Part shown: in pieces, positions 22,100 through 34,598 of the stretch | Numbering within the stretch: position 1 is the first letter of the stretch | How the letters are laid out: every line of letters starts with the position of its first letter | Assembly (NCBI GenBank): GCA_951394405.1 | Contig: OX596335.1 | Coordinates: 5,084,001-5,148,000 of the forward strand | Length of the DNA stretch: 64,000 nt | Reading direction: 5' to 3' | Origin: Coprinellus micaceus | Taxonomy: Eukaryota; Basidiomycota; Agaricomycetes; Agaricales; Psathyrellaceae | The notes under the pieces: model-generated | What the model was told of the DNA's origin: nothing | The model's database searches: none | The model's input: the letters and a program-made list of their open reading frames with translations, nothing else | Program-made: the position numbers and the translations under genes

Positions 22100-23941
22100 A
22101 TGAGTGATAATAACAGTGGCGGTAACGGACTCTACGATGGACACACTCCCTGGGAAGACGACAGCAGCTTTGAGGTCTATTATCAGCCCGATGCTGTAGG
22201 TGTTTTAAATGGCGAAGGGAGATTCACGGGAACTATCTATGCTTCACGGCCTGGGGACCCAATGAATCTTCGAGGTGAGTACGGTATCGCTCGATAGGTG
22301 CCCCGGTTGACCAAGGTCTATGTCACTCTAGCACTGCCTAACCCGGTCCCTCCGGTTCAATCCCGCACTGACATAGGTGCGTGTACTCCTTTGGCTCATA
22401 CGCATGGAGGCTCTATTTCTAATTCTCCTCCGGGATAGGCCGCCCATCCCCCAGTCGGAATGGTGGCAGCTTCGGCTCTCGCAAGTCCAACAAATACCAC
22501 ATCCAGCCCCGTGTTGTTGGCGTGGTAAACGATAGGGGGACGTTCGCTGGGAATATCTACTGCGTTCAGAAAGAGAGTGAGTACGTCCTGAGCCCAGCTC
22601 GATAATTACCTCACCCGCTGCACCAAGCACCAGCGGAACCAGGCAACGAAGAGGGGAAATGGCAGTTTGAGGTACCAAGATCACTGGCTAGCCGTTCGAG
22701 CGGTAATATTTACATAAGCTGAAACATGTTCACCTTACTGAGGGTATGCACCCGCCAGGAAATGGAAGATACTACGACCAGAGCGACGCTGTCGGAGTGG
22801 TTAATGATAACTCAGAATTTCTTGGTCACATCGACATGCGTCCAATTCCACAAAGCCGTGAGTGAGGAGGGCCATCTCCAAAGTTCTCGTGAATGCTCAC
22901 CCCCCTGACAGAAGCACATAGCAAGACGCCCGGGAGCAGCGGCGGGGATCCACACGACCATGGCAGGGGCGACCACCCAACTCCCAGCTACTCTAGCTCC
23001 CCAGCCCTCCGGAATTACAGTAAGGAAGAGCTAGAGCGCCTTCGTTACAATCGACTCATACCCGGTTTTACCAGGCCGATGCGAGCCAGTTGGACGTGTA
23101 AAGCCACCCTCTTCACCATCCACGTCCCCGCACGGTGTGTTCACTTTATTTCAGCGCTGAGCGTGGCCAAGTGAGCTGAGGAACCCGCCTCTATTAAAGG
23201 TTCATATAAACCTCAGAATAGTTTCTCAGAGCGTGACCCCACGGGACCTCCAAGCAATGGTCGCCAGGCTCAGGGGCCCTACAATCATCACCAGCAATCC
23301 CGACAGAGGTGCCCCCGGGGGCGCCGGGAGCAACGCCACAGAAAACAAGAACTAAACTGTCCTATCAATCCTCTGCAAGAAATTCAATCCAGGCAGCCCT
23401 TGTCCCCTTCACTCGGCCCAAGGACGCCACCATTGACTCCCAGGAAGACTGGTCCACCGTCCGTGTATCAAGGGGGGTCGGGCATGCGGCACCATCAAAG
23501 CGAGGCCTCGGTCCATGTGGGCAAGGGCCGTTTCCAGCTCAGCGCGCCTCCGGGGTCGAGGCACAATGAAGAGCAGGTAGCGAGAGCGCGAAGCCAGGGG
23601 CAATCCCGTGGTCGTAGCTCGGAATGGAATCTCCGCCCGGATGTCGACGGATGGTATACCGGGGGAGGTGAGTGTAATTAGAATACGCCGAGTCTTGCTG
23701 TCCCCTCCAACTGTTTTCGTGCGGGTCACTAGAGTACGGGGGCATGTGTCTTCCCCTCCGAGCCGTTGGTTATGACCCCGACCTATCGTCCATATTTAGT
23801 CGAATCATTATGCTTGGATGTATGGACAGAGTTCCTTTTTGGTCGCAACTATGTACTTCCGGCGTCTTGTTCCGTCTGCGACGCTTATCCGATTTAGAGT
23901 TCCACGATAGTCCACGATGTTATCCCGATAGTGTCTGGTGA
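22100..23941 (+). CDS. motif-array protein, class B, three motif copies, about 443 residues
   Basis: Exons 22100-22274, 22332-22376, 22439-22576, 22628-22671, 22743-22857, 22912-23019, 23075-23134, 23230-23667 and 23733-23941 keep frame throughout (443 residues). Introns are phase 1 except the fourth (phase 0). Motifs: DAVGVLNGEGRFTGTIY (31-47), RVVGVVNDRGTFAGNIY (98-114) and DAVGVVNDNSEFLGHID (149-165). The SFF..A..V upstream half of the module is missing; each motif is preceded only by a short Tyr-rich lead. Linkers are Gly/Ser-rich and the tail is Arg/Pro/Gln-rich. Exon 9 has a different, more hydrophobic composition, so the true 3' end may lie near 23681 instead. No enzyme domain is seen. 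It is the most diverged class B member. Confidence 0.55.
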
Positions 23942-23942
23942 A

Positions 23943-23964
23943 CCTACCTACCTACCTACCTACC
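23943..23964. repeat. (CCTA)n microsatellite
   Basis: Five to six copies of CCTA directly after the 22100 gene's stop codon. Confidence 0.85.
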
Positions 23965-26326
23965 TTAGGAACGGCGACCGTATAATAGCTGATCGTGTAT
24001 ATTAACGAGGGATATTTAACTGGGTCAGGCCAGGATGCTAGCAAGAATGCGTCGAAGTTTCGGTACTTTCTCATGACCCCAACGGGGAACTATTCGTCCC
24101 CTTGAGCTCCGTGTCAAGGCAGGTCCCGACATCGATTCGGTTCACGATAGCCTGGGATTCTGTTTACCGAGTGTTACAATCCATTTCAATCCGTCGGGTG
24201 TTTCGATGTGGCTGGTGCCGAAGTGCTGATTTGTCAGGAGTGTCGCGAGGTCTGTAGCAATTGTGGTAGCCGGGGCAGAGCTGGCCAATTTGAATGGCCA
24301 GGTGAGAGGGGAATGAGCCCAAGAGGTGTATCCAGCACAGCAAGGAACGGACGAAGTTTAGGCAAGAGCGCATTCATTCAGATATAGCAGGCACCTAGGC
24401 TACAAGACGTTTCAAGTGTTGATCATATGCTAGCAGGAGAAAAGAGGCATTGAGGTGGTGAAGTAGGGGGATGGTAAAGAGATGTCATTGTGAAGGGTTC
24501 CTGGAGGCGAAGCGATCCTCGGAATCCCCGATACAGGGTAGGTGGACCTGGATGAGTACGGTTGTAGTTATCTCCACTCCAACGCTCTGTGGTTGAACAC
24601 CTTGCAATTATACCTCTGCATGCCACGTTTAAATGTTGGGCTAAGCCGCCAGGGATATAGGCGGACGTTTGAACGGTCTGCTCTGCCCGAGTCTCGTGTG
24701 GAGGCCTATCAGGTAAGATGAGGGGCAATCGTACGCTCTCGCGGAGAAGAGGTAAGTGAAGGGAGCAGTGGTCTGTACTCTAGAGTAGAGATGGGGACGT
24801 CACGGTCGCTACTCGTGCACGAACAAGACAGAGGGACGGCTTCCAAATTGATATCGCAAGACAGTACAGATGCCGAGCACAGCCACAGGTGGCGTCAGAC
24901 TCCTCCGTCATCGACTTCTGGTTCGCTAGCAGCCATCTCTTTTTTACTCACTTAGCGACGACTCAAATCTAGGCTTCTGAGCACCAAAGTTAGGAAGGTA
25001 GCTCACCCGAATTCGGAATACCCAAATGAACTCCATCTATGCACCCGCAGTCATTGGGACGCGTCTTCAAAATTTGGTGCCCTTCAAACCTCATGTCGGC
25101 GTAGAACTGGACACGGAACGGACGAAAAAGAAACAAGCGAAACCAGGGAGGGTTTAGACGATTAGTGAGTCTCCAACTCCCTTCTAAGTACGGGTTCATT
25201 CCCCCTCCCCGATTCTGGGGTCGGGGCTCTCTAGTGCTTGACTCCGTCGGCCTGAAGAGGCACAATGCGACTATCCGGTGCTTCCACCTGAACAACGTTC
25301 CGACCTACCACGCCCTAGGAGCATAAGGCCGTGCTCCAGCTCTGGTAGGTGTCTGCTGGCGATCGCGTCCCCAATCAAGTCTAGACTGCAAACGTACGAA
25401 AAGGGCATGTCGTTTGAATCTGGGCCTCCTGCTGAATCTAATGCCCAGTTTAAGCGAGCTCCCTCTGGCGACCCGATGTTCTGGGACGGCTCAGCCGTCC
25501 TGCAGGCTGTAGAGGCGCTTTCCTCGTTAAGATTGCACACCTGGCGTGGCTGTTCAGAAGGTGGTCTGACAAGGTCGTCAATTCGTTGGTGCCTCCTGTC
25601 GCTGGGTCCCACTCCTGAGCGTCTTTACTCTTGAAATTTGGAGATCTAGTGTGGTGTTGATTGCCAAGACGACTTGTCTAGCCCAACCGAGTGGAACCAG
25701 AGGTCACCGTCGACATACCCTATTAAGAACAAAACACTCTACAAGCGGCCGAAATCCGGACCAATACTGCGCTTCAAGGCCTGTAATTCACTCCTTTTCC
25801 CTCTAGCACGTCAAGGATATCCAAGCTTTACCGGGAGGAGTCATTGACGGGCCTTCCCGAGACCATTACGCATGCCAGTGACACTTCCAATGGTGCACCT
25901 AGGCGGAAATGCGAACCCAGGGTACCGGCTACAAGGTGAGAGATGAAGTCCTTGTGACTCCTCCGTGGCCTTCGCTTAGGGCAACCGCTGTAAACTGCTG
26001 TCAATACGAATAGGGCCTGTGACGATTGGAAGTGTTTCTCGTTGCGAGGACCTCGGGCCATGCGAAGAAGCTGTGGACCTTGAGTGGGCCCACAGAACGA
26101 TTTGAAGGGAAGAGAGTGACATTGGTGCCGATTCCGTGGATTTCCAGATAACTCGAGAAGCTGTGTGGATTCTTCTTTCCTAAATGCATTGAGGCTGTCC
26201 ATTGTGGACTCCTCGTTGCAACCGCGTGTAGGGCTTTGATAGATTTTCTCTTTGATATATGGCTGACTCGTTTCAGTGGGCGCCTGTTCCCTTCGCTCCA
26301 TCCCTCACCCCCTCCACCCATTCATA
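23965..26326. other. long intergenic stretch, no supported gene
   Basis: A minus-strand frame at about 24140-24350 has coding-like composition (contains HIETPDGLKWIVTLGKQ) but no start, partner exon or family. Frames at 24423-24728, 25271-25612 and 25828-26301 (minus) are likewise unassigned. Confidence 0.35.
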
Positions 26327-28119
26327 ATGCCAAGTAGCTACTTTGAGGGCGCAAAGGGCTTCAGTGTTCGCAGCATGAACGTGGACAACGTTGATGGCAA
26401 CTACACTGACTTGCGACATACCTCTATCCAAGAAACCGAGGCTGATCGAGAGTTTTATGATCAAGCCGGCGCTGTGGGTGTCGTGAACGGTAGAGGGAGG
26501 CTTACTGGAACTATTAACCATGGTGGAGATCCACAAGCAACCAATGCACGAAAGGGTCGACGTGAGTGAAGATAGCATTCATCTGATCGATAGGCGCCCA
26601 GGCTGACGGGGGTTTATTGCAAAATAGCCACTCAGACTCGCAGTCAAACCGCCCCAGCCCCGTTCAATGCTGAGGAGACAAGTACGTGCTTACCTACTTC
26701 TATCATTCCCGCCGCGCTTGGACTCATTTTGCTTGTCTTGAAGGACGGAGAGCCCCTCCGCGGCAGAACCGCAACAGTCCGGGTTCCAGGGCATCGCGCC
26801 CAGACGAACCAGGGTCGGATTCTACATTTTTTAAGAATGCGGAGTCCTTCGATGTGGACAGCATGGCAATCCGAAATACGAGCGGCGACTTTGTGGACCA
26901 GAGAACCACTGAAGTTCGAAAAGACTACGCTCGCGAGAGGCGCTACGATCAGCGAGGGGCTGTTGGTGTGGTCAATGGCCAGGGGTTACTCTCTGGTACA
27001 ATCAACTACGGCCCGCAAACCAGTGAGGATCGCCCAAATCTGATTTAATACTCTACTCACGAGCCGGTTTGAACACTAGGGAAGTCTACGGCCTCGAAGC
27101 AGGAGTCCAGCAGCGATGAAGAAGAATCAGAGTCCGAAGAGAGCTCAGAGGATGATGATCCGCGTGGTATGCCTTCGGAAGTTCGGCCTAATTGGCGAAT
27201 CCAATCCTCTAACTATACCTACCAGCAGGAAGAGGCCCACACTACAATCAGAGGGGCGCTGTTGGCGTGGTCAATGATCGGGGGCGACTTAGTGGTACAA
27301 TAAACTACAACACCGTACCACAAAAGCGTGAGTGTGCTTTGTGCAACCTGCTTCCATATCTAACGATATTACCAGAGCGGCCGAAAGAACGAGGAAGGAA
27401 GGATAATCGCCATGCGCCCGGCGTCGATGCGGGTGGCCACCAGCCTTCGGGAGCCTACAGTGATTTCGGTGAGCCAAATTCACAAAGTGGAGTGCGGATA
27501 AGTAATTGAACACGTACCCACAGCTTCAGTCTACGAAGAGCCCCGTATTCGTGTCGAGCCTTGCTCTCCACCACAGAATGTCGGATACGGTAAGTTCAAT
27601 TTGGTCCAGTACCCGAGATGTGAGTTGATCGATCGGCTTTCCGCCTCAGGAGCACCTGGATCTCGAAACCCTTTCGAGCAGCCATATAACCGTGGCTCAG
27701 TGCGATCCCCGTACGACGGGACACAGGCGCCGCATTCCAATGAGCACCCCCAACAGTGGACATACGGGCACAGTACCTGGCACGATGAGCAGCAGGCTCG
27801 AACCAAGGATCCCAACTACTTGGGCGCGCAAGGGCTTCAACCCAACCAACCACTCTCCCCTCTGGGATTGGGTCTGCAGACTCCGCCGCCTACTCCCGGG
27901 ATGGCGTCACAGTACGGTATACCTCACACATATCAAAATGGGCCAGACGCACGCGGCTACGTGGATAAAAACCCGTTCCGTCGCATGACAGCTCCCGCAG
28001 GATACGACGTTAGTGGGCTTGCCAGCCAGATGGACAGGATGTCGATGCAGTCATCCTACGCCTCACCCCCGCTCACCGGTTACCGAAGCCCTGGAGAGGG
28101 TGCTCCGCAATACCTCTAG
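26327..28119 (+). CDS. motif-array protein, class B, three motif copies, 461 residues
   Basis: Eight exons: 26327-26561, 26628-26681, 26744-27022, 27080-27166, 27226-27327, 27376-27468, 27524-27589, 27650-28119. They encode 461 residues, all introns phase 1. The first full module starts SYFEGAKGFSVRSMNVDNVD and ends GAVGVVNGRGRLTGTINHG (48-66). The second starts STFFKNAESFDVDSM (about 124) and ends GAVGVVNGQGLLSGTINYG (168-186). A half module ends at 229-247. An acidic Ser/Glu/Asp linker (about 195-217) separates modules 2 and 3. The tail is rich in Pro, Gln, Tyr and Gly and ends GAPQYL. Lead-in YDQ(R/A)GAVGVVN is shared by all three copies. It is the array member nearest the NACHT gene, 1.1 kb upstream and on the same strand. 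Confidence 0.7.
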
Positions 28120-29201
28120 TAGGGGACGCTGCAACAGCACCAGGAGACCGTCATCATCTCGGTGTCTCGTACGCTTAACTTCCCTCATAAACTCGACCAA
28201 AGCTTCTCTTATTTCTTATGGCCAACCGCTTCTAGGCTTGTTTTTACGCACTCTACTTTCAACATATGCATCGTGAACTAATGGCTGCGCGACATTAAGC
28301 TTTCGGAAAACAGATTGTTGTGCCAAGAATCACACTAGAGATAAACAATGCTGGAGGAATCGCGGTACGTAAGTTCAAGTCTGAGTCCATCTGAATACAC
28401 GCTGCGCTCTGTGACTCTGAGGTCCATTCAGGATGTCTACACCCTCGGGTCCCCGCACCTTCTCAAATACTTCTTCGAGAACACTTTCACCTCCCTCTAC
28501 GACAGGCTATGAAATCAACCAGTTCCCGTTCCACCACCTCATCAACATACACCTCTTCCGTCCCATGCAGCTTAAGCGAGGGCAACAGGAAGTCTCCCGC
28601 GGCACACTTGACTGAGAATGGAGGATGTGTGCGCTGGCGAAATTGGCTCACTCAAGTCCTTTTGGACAAGTTGGGATAAGGAAGATAATATGTCAAAGGG
28701 TATTCGGGTGACAACCGGGAGGAGGGTATGTTGGTACCCTATTTGCCTCAGGTAGTCTGGCGGGGACGAAGAGCCGTGGAAGAGCCAACACGGCCTCACA
28801 GCGAAAGATAAGATTAGATCATCAGCATCAAAGCCCCAATCCCGTTCGTTTTGGTCACGACAACTTGAACTTACTCGTTCGTCGAACACAACACCAATCT
28901 CGCGCAGAAGAAATGTCAAACGGAGACTCAAGGCGACCACTGAGTACCTATAGTTGTGCTGCCATCAAACCTAGGTTTCCGGTCATATCGAAAACTGACC
29001 CTTCCACCACCTCTGACAAAAGCGGTTGTGCCGTTACGAAATAGGTGTTCATGTTCAACGTTCAACTGCAACGTCGCCTTGGCAGACTATTGATCCGCGT
29101 GACCTCTGAGCATCGCTCTGACACCCCAAATTGGTGCCCTTCCTTGCGCTTCAACCCTCACTTTGCATGAATTGGCTTTGATCGTGGAAACCGCGGACGG
29201 C
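28120..29201. other. spacer before the NACHT gene
   Basis: Apart from the gene fragment at 28314-28512, no exon is supported. A minus frame at 28572-28940 is unassigned. Confidence 0.35.
28314..28512 (+). pseudogene. isolated coding-like exon pair
   Basis: 28314-28364 (IVVPRITLEINNAGGIA) and 28432-28512 (DVYTLGSPHLLKYFFE and on to a TGA) join through a 67-nt GT-AG intron with good protein composition. No start codon or upstream exon is found and no family is recognised. It is probably a stranded fragment of a gene. Confidence 0.3.
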
Positions 29202-32200
29202 ATGGACGACATTGATTTTGGCGACGAGGGCCTCTATAACCGACCAAGGCCTGTTCCCGCGAGCGATAGAGGCGGATTCAGCGGAACCATCAACTATCAC
29301 ACCTGTGGGTCCCCCTCTGCCACACCGAGTTCACCTCGAAATCCTTCCGTCGACTAACACGATGGAAAAGACAATATCAATAGCGCGGGGAACATAAACT
29401 CAGGCACCAACCATGGTGAGTCGTCGCTGAAATGACAGGGACCACAATGGAGTTCGAGATAAGCTAACCCTATGGAAGGTAGTATATCTCAGGATGCGTC
29501 TGGAGAACCAGCCATCGACAGATCTCATCGACAGGTCTGTATAGTTCCCCACCTACGCTCTCCTTTGACTTCACCTGATCGAGCTTTGGGAGAAAGCAGG
29601 CGTACCCCACCTCGCCCAAAAGACGACTTTCCTTATGGACTCTTCTAAGCATATTCATCCCTGCATGGCCCCATGCGGGGGAACAAGACGACCCTCAAAC
29701 TGCACCAGCGGACGCTGCCTCCCCTTCTCGGTCTGATACGGCACAAAGTGGCTCTGAGATGGTGAGGTCACTCTTGCGAAGCTCAAGCAATTGAGAAGTT
29801 CACGCCTTCATTAGCTATCGATGGACGAACCCACACAACTCCCTTCAGCGTCAGCAGGAAGTCCACTCTATGAAGTCTATGTTCGAGACCTCCTCAAGCA
29901 TGGGTATGGACTACCGTGCTGGCAACCAAAGCCCTCCGATCCGGAGGTCCAACCGCGAGGAGTCGTCCCAGGAGACATTGGAACATACACCACGGAAAAA
30001 GGGTTCAAAAGGATGTTCAACCTATTCGAGAATGAAACAACCATTCGAACAATTGCAGGGCCATGCCACCTCAGGACCGGATCTCAGGGCCTACAAGGGC
30101 AAATCAATACGAGTGCGGACTGCATGGGAGAGGACGCGGTTTTATCGGGCGAGGCATCCATCGAAACCCCAATCAAGAGGCTATCCGAAAAGTAAGGGTA
30201 TATCCGTGGCATCTTCAGCCGGCGCTTACGCTTTTATAGCCCTCTCGTGGACGTTTTATATGAATTTCGACGCGGGGAAGACGCCGGGGCCATCCTCGCA
30301 ATGCCAACGTCAGCAGATCAGGAGGAAATAAACGATCTCGCCAGCATGGAGAACTTTGTTCGACTGTATGCAGTAGCCATCTACAGGCACGCAATCGCGG
30401 TTCGACCTCTCGGGGAGAATGAGTCGCTTTATATTGTGACGGCTTGCATTAAGAGCGACAGCTGGGCAATGGCTGCATACCAGGGGAGGAGGAAGTCTCA
30501 TGACGACACCCTTCAGCTTTCGTCGATCCTCAGAGAAGGATCCATTGCCCCAGAATACAGGTGGACGAAGCGGTGTCCGTCTGAGACACGTTGTGGGAGG
30601 GCCCGTAAGCTTGGCGTCAAAGATCAGTCGCTTTTTCTCAGAGGGTTCAAGCTTGCGTTCTCTTCCGAGTTTCGTTCAGCAGTAGAGAACGGCGAAGTTG
30701 GGGACGACGCGGCACGAGCTGATGACCCAAGGGATGCGAAGCGAGAGGGGGGCTCAGGTCGTTATGATCGGCAATCTCGCTCTACCAGCAAGAATGGGGA
30801 ATCATCGAGCTCGGGAACGGAGGGTCAAAGTGGATCAAGCCGCTATACGCTATCACTCGACTTAGCTGGTACAACTGGTTCGTCCAAACCGATCCGTGTT
30901 AACAATAGATCACCCTAACACCTTCATAGAAGATAATGCGCTCAAGTTTACGCCATTTCCTGTGGCTACCCGGATGGTGAGTCCTCTCCGATGGAATAGT
31001 AATGAGCATTGACGCTTCATCCATAACTAGCCCCACCACCCAAGTGATGTGATCAACACACACATCCTACAGGAGGTACGAAATCGACATGCACTGAGAG
31101 CAGTTGAACTGTCTAAGCTGATCATTTTACCCAGACGGGCTGCGATATTGCGATCTGCCATGACGACGCCTGGTGCACATTTCTTGAGATGTGCTCCTCA
31201 CTCGTTTCAGGTATTATTTCCTACTTAACAGCATCAGTGGACGCTCACGGACGTTACCTTCACTCAGACCCACTCCCGTTAGGGAACTCACCCGTCAGTA
31301 TGGGCGACTCTGGAGAGCGTTACATCTGCGTCCAAAACGGTGAATATCCTCCATGCAATCGCGGGAACGGGGCCTTCGACGGTACTAACCTTGTTCTAAA
31401 TCCAGGGGTTGCATTTCTCCTACCCGCCGAATCCGATCAGACGGAACTCTCGCGGTATGACGCCCAAGGGTCGAGCCCCTCCCAGCACCCCGCGTCCATT
31501 GAAGACGCCCCCTCAGCCCTTTTGGAGCAACTTTTCAAATTAGAGCTCGGGTCTGCTGCAGACGTTGCTCCAGGCAGAAGAACCCGAATCACCCAGGAGG
31601 ATGGCATCGGTGGAGGAACCACGAGCAGCCGAAATGCCGGTCCCAAGGAGTCGACCAACGATCCAAAACCTTTACCGACGAAGGAGGCTCCCAGGTGTGA
31701 GTGCTTCCCCCACTTTGTCTTTATTATCGCCATGAAGCTAACACTGTTGAACGTCCCACAGGCTTCCAGGGCCATGTCTCTGAGGCCGATGCTCGACCCT
31801 CAGTAGGATACGGAGCCGCTGCCAAGTGCTACCCGTTTACCAGGACGGCAGTACGGGCAGAGATCCTCACCCTCATTGACCGCGGAGAAGTGAGGGTGAT
31901 ATGGATTTCCGGCCCTGCGGGTACAGGGAAGACAGCTATCGTCGGGTCGATTGCTGATGAATGTCATGCGAGGGGGTGGCTCGCCGGGAGCTTCTTTTTC
32001 TCGGCGTCCTCCATGAAGATTGACCGGAGTTCGAAAAGGTTCCTCATTCCTACCCTCGCCTATCACCTATTCCAACTCGATATCCCTGGTCTGCCAGCCG
32101 CGGTCCTTGCGTCCATCGAGGCCAATCCATCAATTTTCGATAAAGGGCTGGATGAACAAGCTGAAGTTCTCCTTCTGCGGCCGATACGCGAGGTTCGTAG

Positions 32201-33636
32201 GGAGGACGGTTCAACGGCGTGGCCCAAGGTCGTCGTCGTCGATGGCGTAGATGAGTGCGCTGCCGACGATGAATGGGAGTACAAGAGCGAGCAGGAGCGC
32301 CAGAGATCAAGGGAAGACAATCAGCGGGAAATCATTTCGGCTCTTCTGCACGCAGCCAACGACCCAGATTTTCCCTTCCGCATCGTAATCGCTACTCGTC
32401 CTCAGCCTTTCATCCAAGGATTATTCTCAAACTTGCCCTCCAGCGATGTCAAGAAGATCTTCCTCGACAGCAAGTACAATCCTGAAGCCGATATCAAGTT
32501 GTACGCACAGGCAACTCTTCGCAGGATTGGCCAGGAAGGCAGTTTACCAGAGGACTGGTACTCGCAGGTCGTCACACCGGACTGGCCCAAGGGTGTCCCC
32601 CGAGATGTACCTGCCTACTTGGCTGAGGAGTCCTTCGGACAGTTTGTGTACGTGGCAACAGTCATGCGATACGTCCAGGGTACGGCAGATACCCGCAAGA
32701 AGCTCAAGTCTGTATTGAACTGGCGGCAGACCGACACATTCAAACCCGTCGCGGCTCTAGACGCTCTCTACACCAGGATCATGCAGACCAGCCCCAAACC
32801 ATTGTCGTCTGCGATCTGGATCTGCACTCTCGTAGGAATGAGGGGGGTGGAGGGTTGGCTGATCAAAGCCGTTCTGGAGTCGTCGCGAGGGGAAACAGAG
32901 TATCTCCTGGGGCCCTTGGCGTGTTTGATTACGATCGCGGATCACAGAGGAGATCCTGATTTCCAACTTTACCATAAGTCACTGTCCGACTTTCTCCAGG
33001 ATCCGCGGCGCAGTGCAGACCTACACGTGGGGTTCGACGAAGTACGCTCATTCCTATCCAGCAGGTGCTTTAAAATCATCAAAAGTGCGTGTTACATCTA
33101 ACCGCGTGTCTTTTGATGCATGGGGCTAACTAGGAAACAGATAGAGGGCCCCAAGTCCCCCTTCCTGCCAACCGTACCTTGGACGATTTCTTGGAGGGGT
33201 TCTTCGGGTCGTTCATCCCCTCGACTCTTTTGCCCTCTCTCATCTATCGATCCTACGCCGCCAGCGACATCAATTGGTATTTTTCCCATCTTCAGCAAAG
33301 TGCCTTGCCGGATGCCATCGGTGCTTTCGCGGCAGTCCATAAAACGGTAGGTGTCAGCACATCTTTCTACAAGTACTTGCATTCAGTGTCTCGTAGTGCC
33401 ACTGGTATTCCTGCTCCCCAGCTTGCAAGATCTGGCGGAAGGGGATTCTACAGTTCGCGAAAGCGAACCGCTGGAGGATGCCGAAAAAGCTGGAGATTCT
33501 TCTGGACCGATTCAAGCCACTTTCCGAGCACGAGATACGTGATGTTTTGTACCCATCTTCTGACGCGGGTAGAGCTCCGGTCGGCTATACCCACAACTCC
33601 GGCCCTTCATCGCTGGCACTTCTACCCGCTCTATAG
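29202..33636 (+). CDS. NACHT NLR-like protein, about 1264 residues
   Basis: Twelve exons keep one frame: 29202-29304, 29371-29415, 29479-29534, 29600-29761, 29815-30191, 30240-30868, 30909-30976, 31031-31075, 31135-31696, 31762-33084, 33141-33350, 33422-33636. Residues 20-33 (ASDRGGFSGTINYH) are a degenerate copy of the class B motif. Residues about 140-515 form an all-Agaricomycete domain that I know only as an unnamed one. It begins YEVYVRDLLKHGYGLPCWQP, continues through YEFRRGEDAGAILA and ends with CHDDAWCTFLE. A linker leads to a NACHT ATPase with Walker A GPAGTGKT (733-740), Walker B VVVVDGVDEC (839-848) and a sensor-like IATRPQP. The last 140 residues are helical; no WD40, ankyrin, TPR or LRR repeats are seen. 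Family knowledge: NACHT proteins are nucleotide-driven switches that oligomerise in non-self recognition and cell death. The ligand and output are unknown. Confidence 0.75.
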
Positions 33637-34598
33637 TTCATGGTTACACCGAGTCTTAGGCCCGCCTCCTCTTACCAATATTTATTCCCAATATAAACAT
33701 CAGAGCATCCTACTGGACGACAGTGGACTACGAATGGATGGAGATTATGGTAGAGTCCGTGGCATCCACCGTGATCCTATTCAGCTCGCCGCTCGAGTTG
33801 TCTTCGTGGCGTGGTTCTGCTTCAGCTTCCTACCTTTCCCCTCGACACTCGCGGTAGGGACGGCTTGCTCGACTCCTCGGCTTCCTCGTCATGCTCACTA
33901 CTGCGCCGTTTCATATTGCACTTGCCCTTGTGATGGCAGAGAGTTTGAGGGAAGATAAGATTAGATCTGGGCCCCATCAAATCAGCCTCCCAGGGTCCGA
34001 GTCGGATTTCGGCCTTCCTTTGTTTCTTCCAAACCACTATGATCCCCCTACGCTTGCTTGACCTGACAAGTTCGCCGCCAGACGAGGATTTTGACTGGAA
34101 TACTCTCACCCAGAGCTTTCTCTCCCTGAAGAAGAGGCATCATATTGTGTCAACTCACACTGCTGGAGATAAGCGCTAAGCGCCTGTTGGATACTATCTC
34201 TCGACTTACAAGTTACAGGTGAGCTCAGTGCTTTTCTAGGAGGTTCTATTTGACCGTCGTCTCTCTTCATCTGGTGAAGGCTCATTTGGTTCCGCGCCCA
34301 TTCATATCTACCACCGCGGGTATTCATTTCGGCCTGAATCTCGGATGTGCTATCCTTGTTCATGGGCGCGGCATTTCTGCTCACTCAAGTGGCCCGGAGG
34401 AAGACGCTCGGTGCGTTCATCGGCATCTTCATTGGCGTAGGAAGCTTTTCTGTAGCCAATGAAAGCCCAGTTTCTTCCGAATTCGAAGTTCCTTGGGGTG
34501 GTCGTCGCCCGACAGAAGATCATATGGTTCGCGCCTTCCAATTCGAGTGGGCTTAAAATGCGGCTGCAGCCCTGACAGCCTTTCTTCGACATCCCATT
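33637..34598. other. intergenic, no gene seen
   Basis: 3' flank of the NACHT gene and promoter of the DUF1996 gene. Overlapping frames on both strands have no recognisable content. Confidence 0.4.

Noticed and set aside
24164..24373. Cys/His-containing minus frame that recalled a KDZ Cys cluster
   Set aside because: Spacing of Cys and His does not fit the cluster in the transposase at 62.9-63.2 kb.
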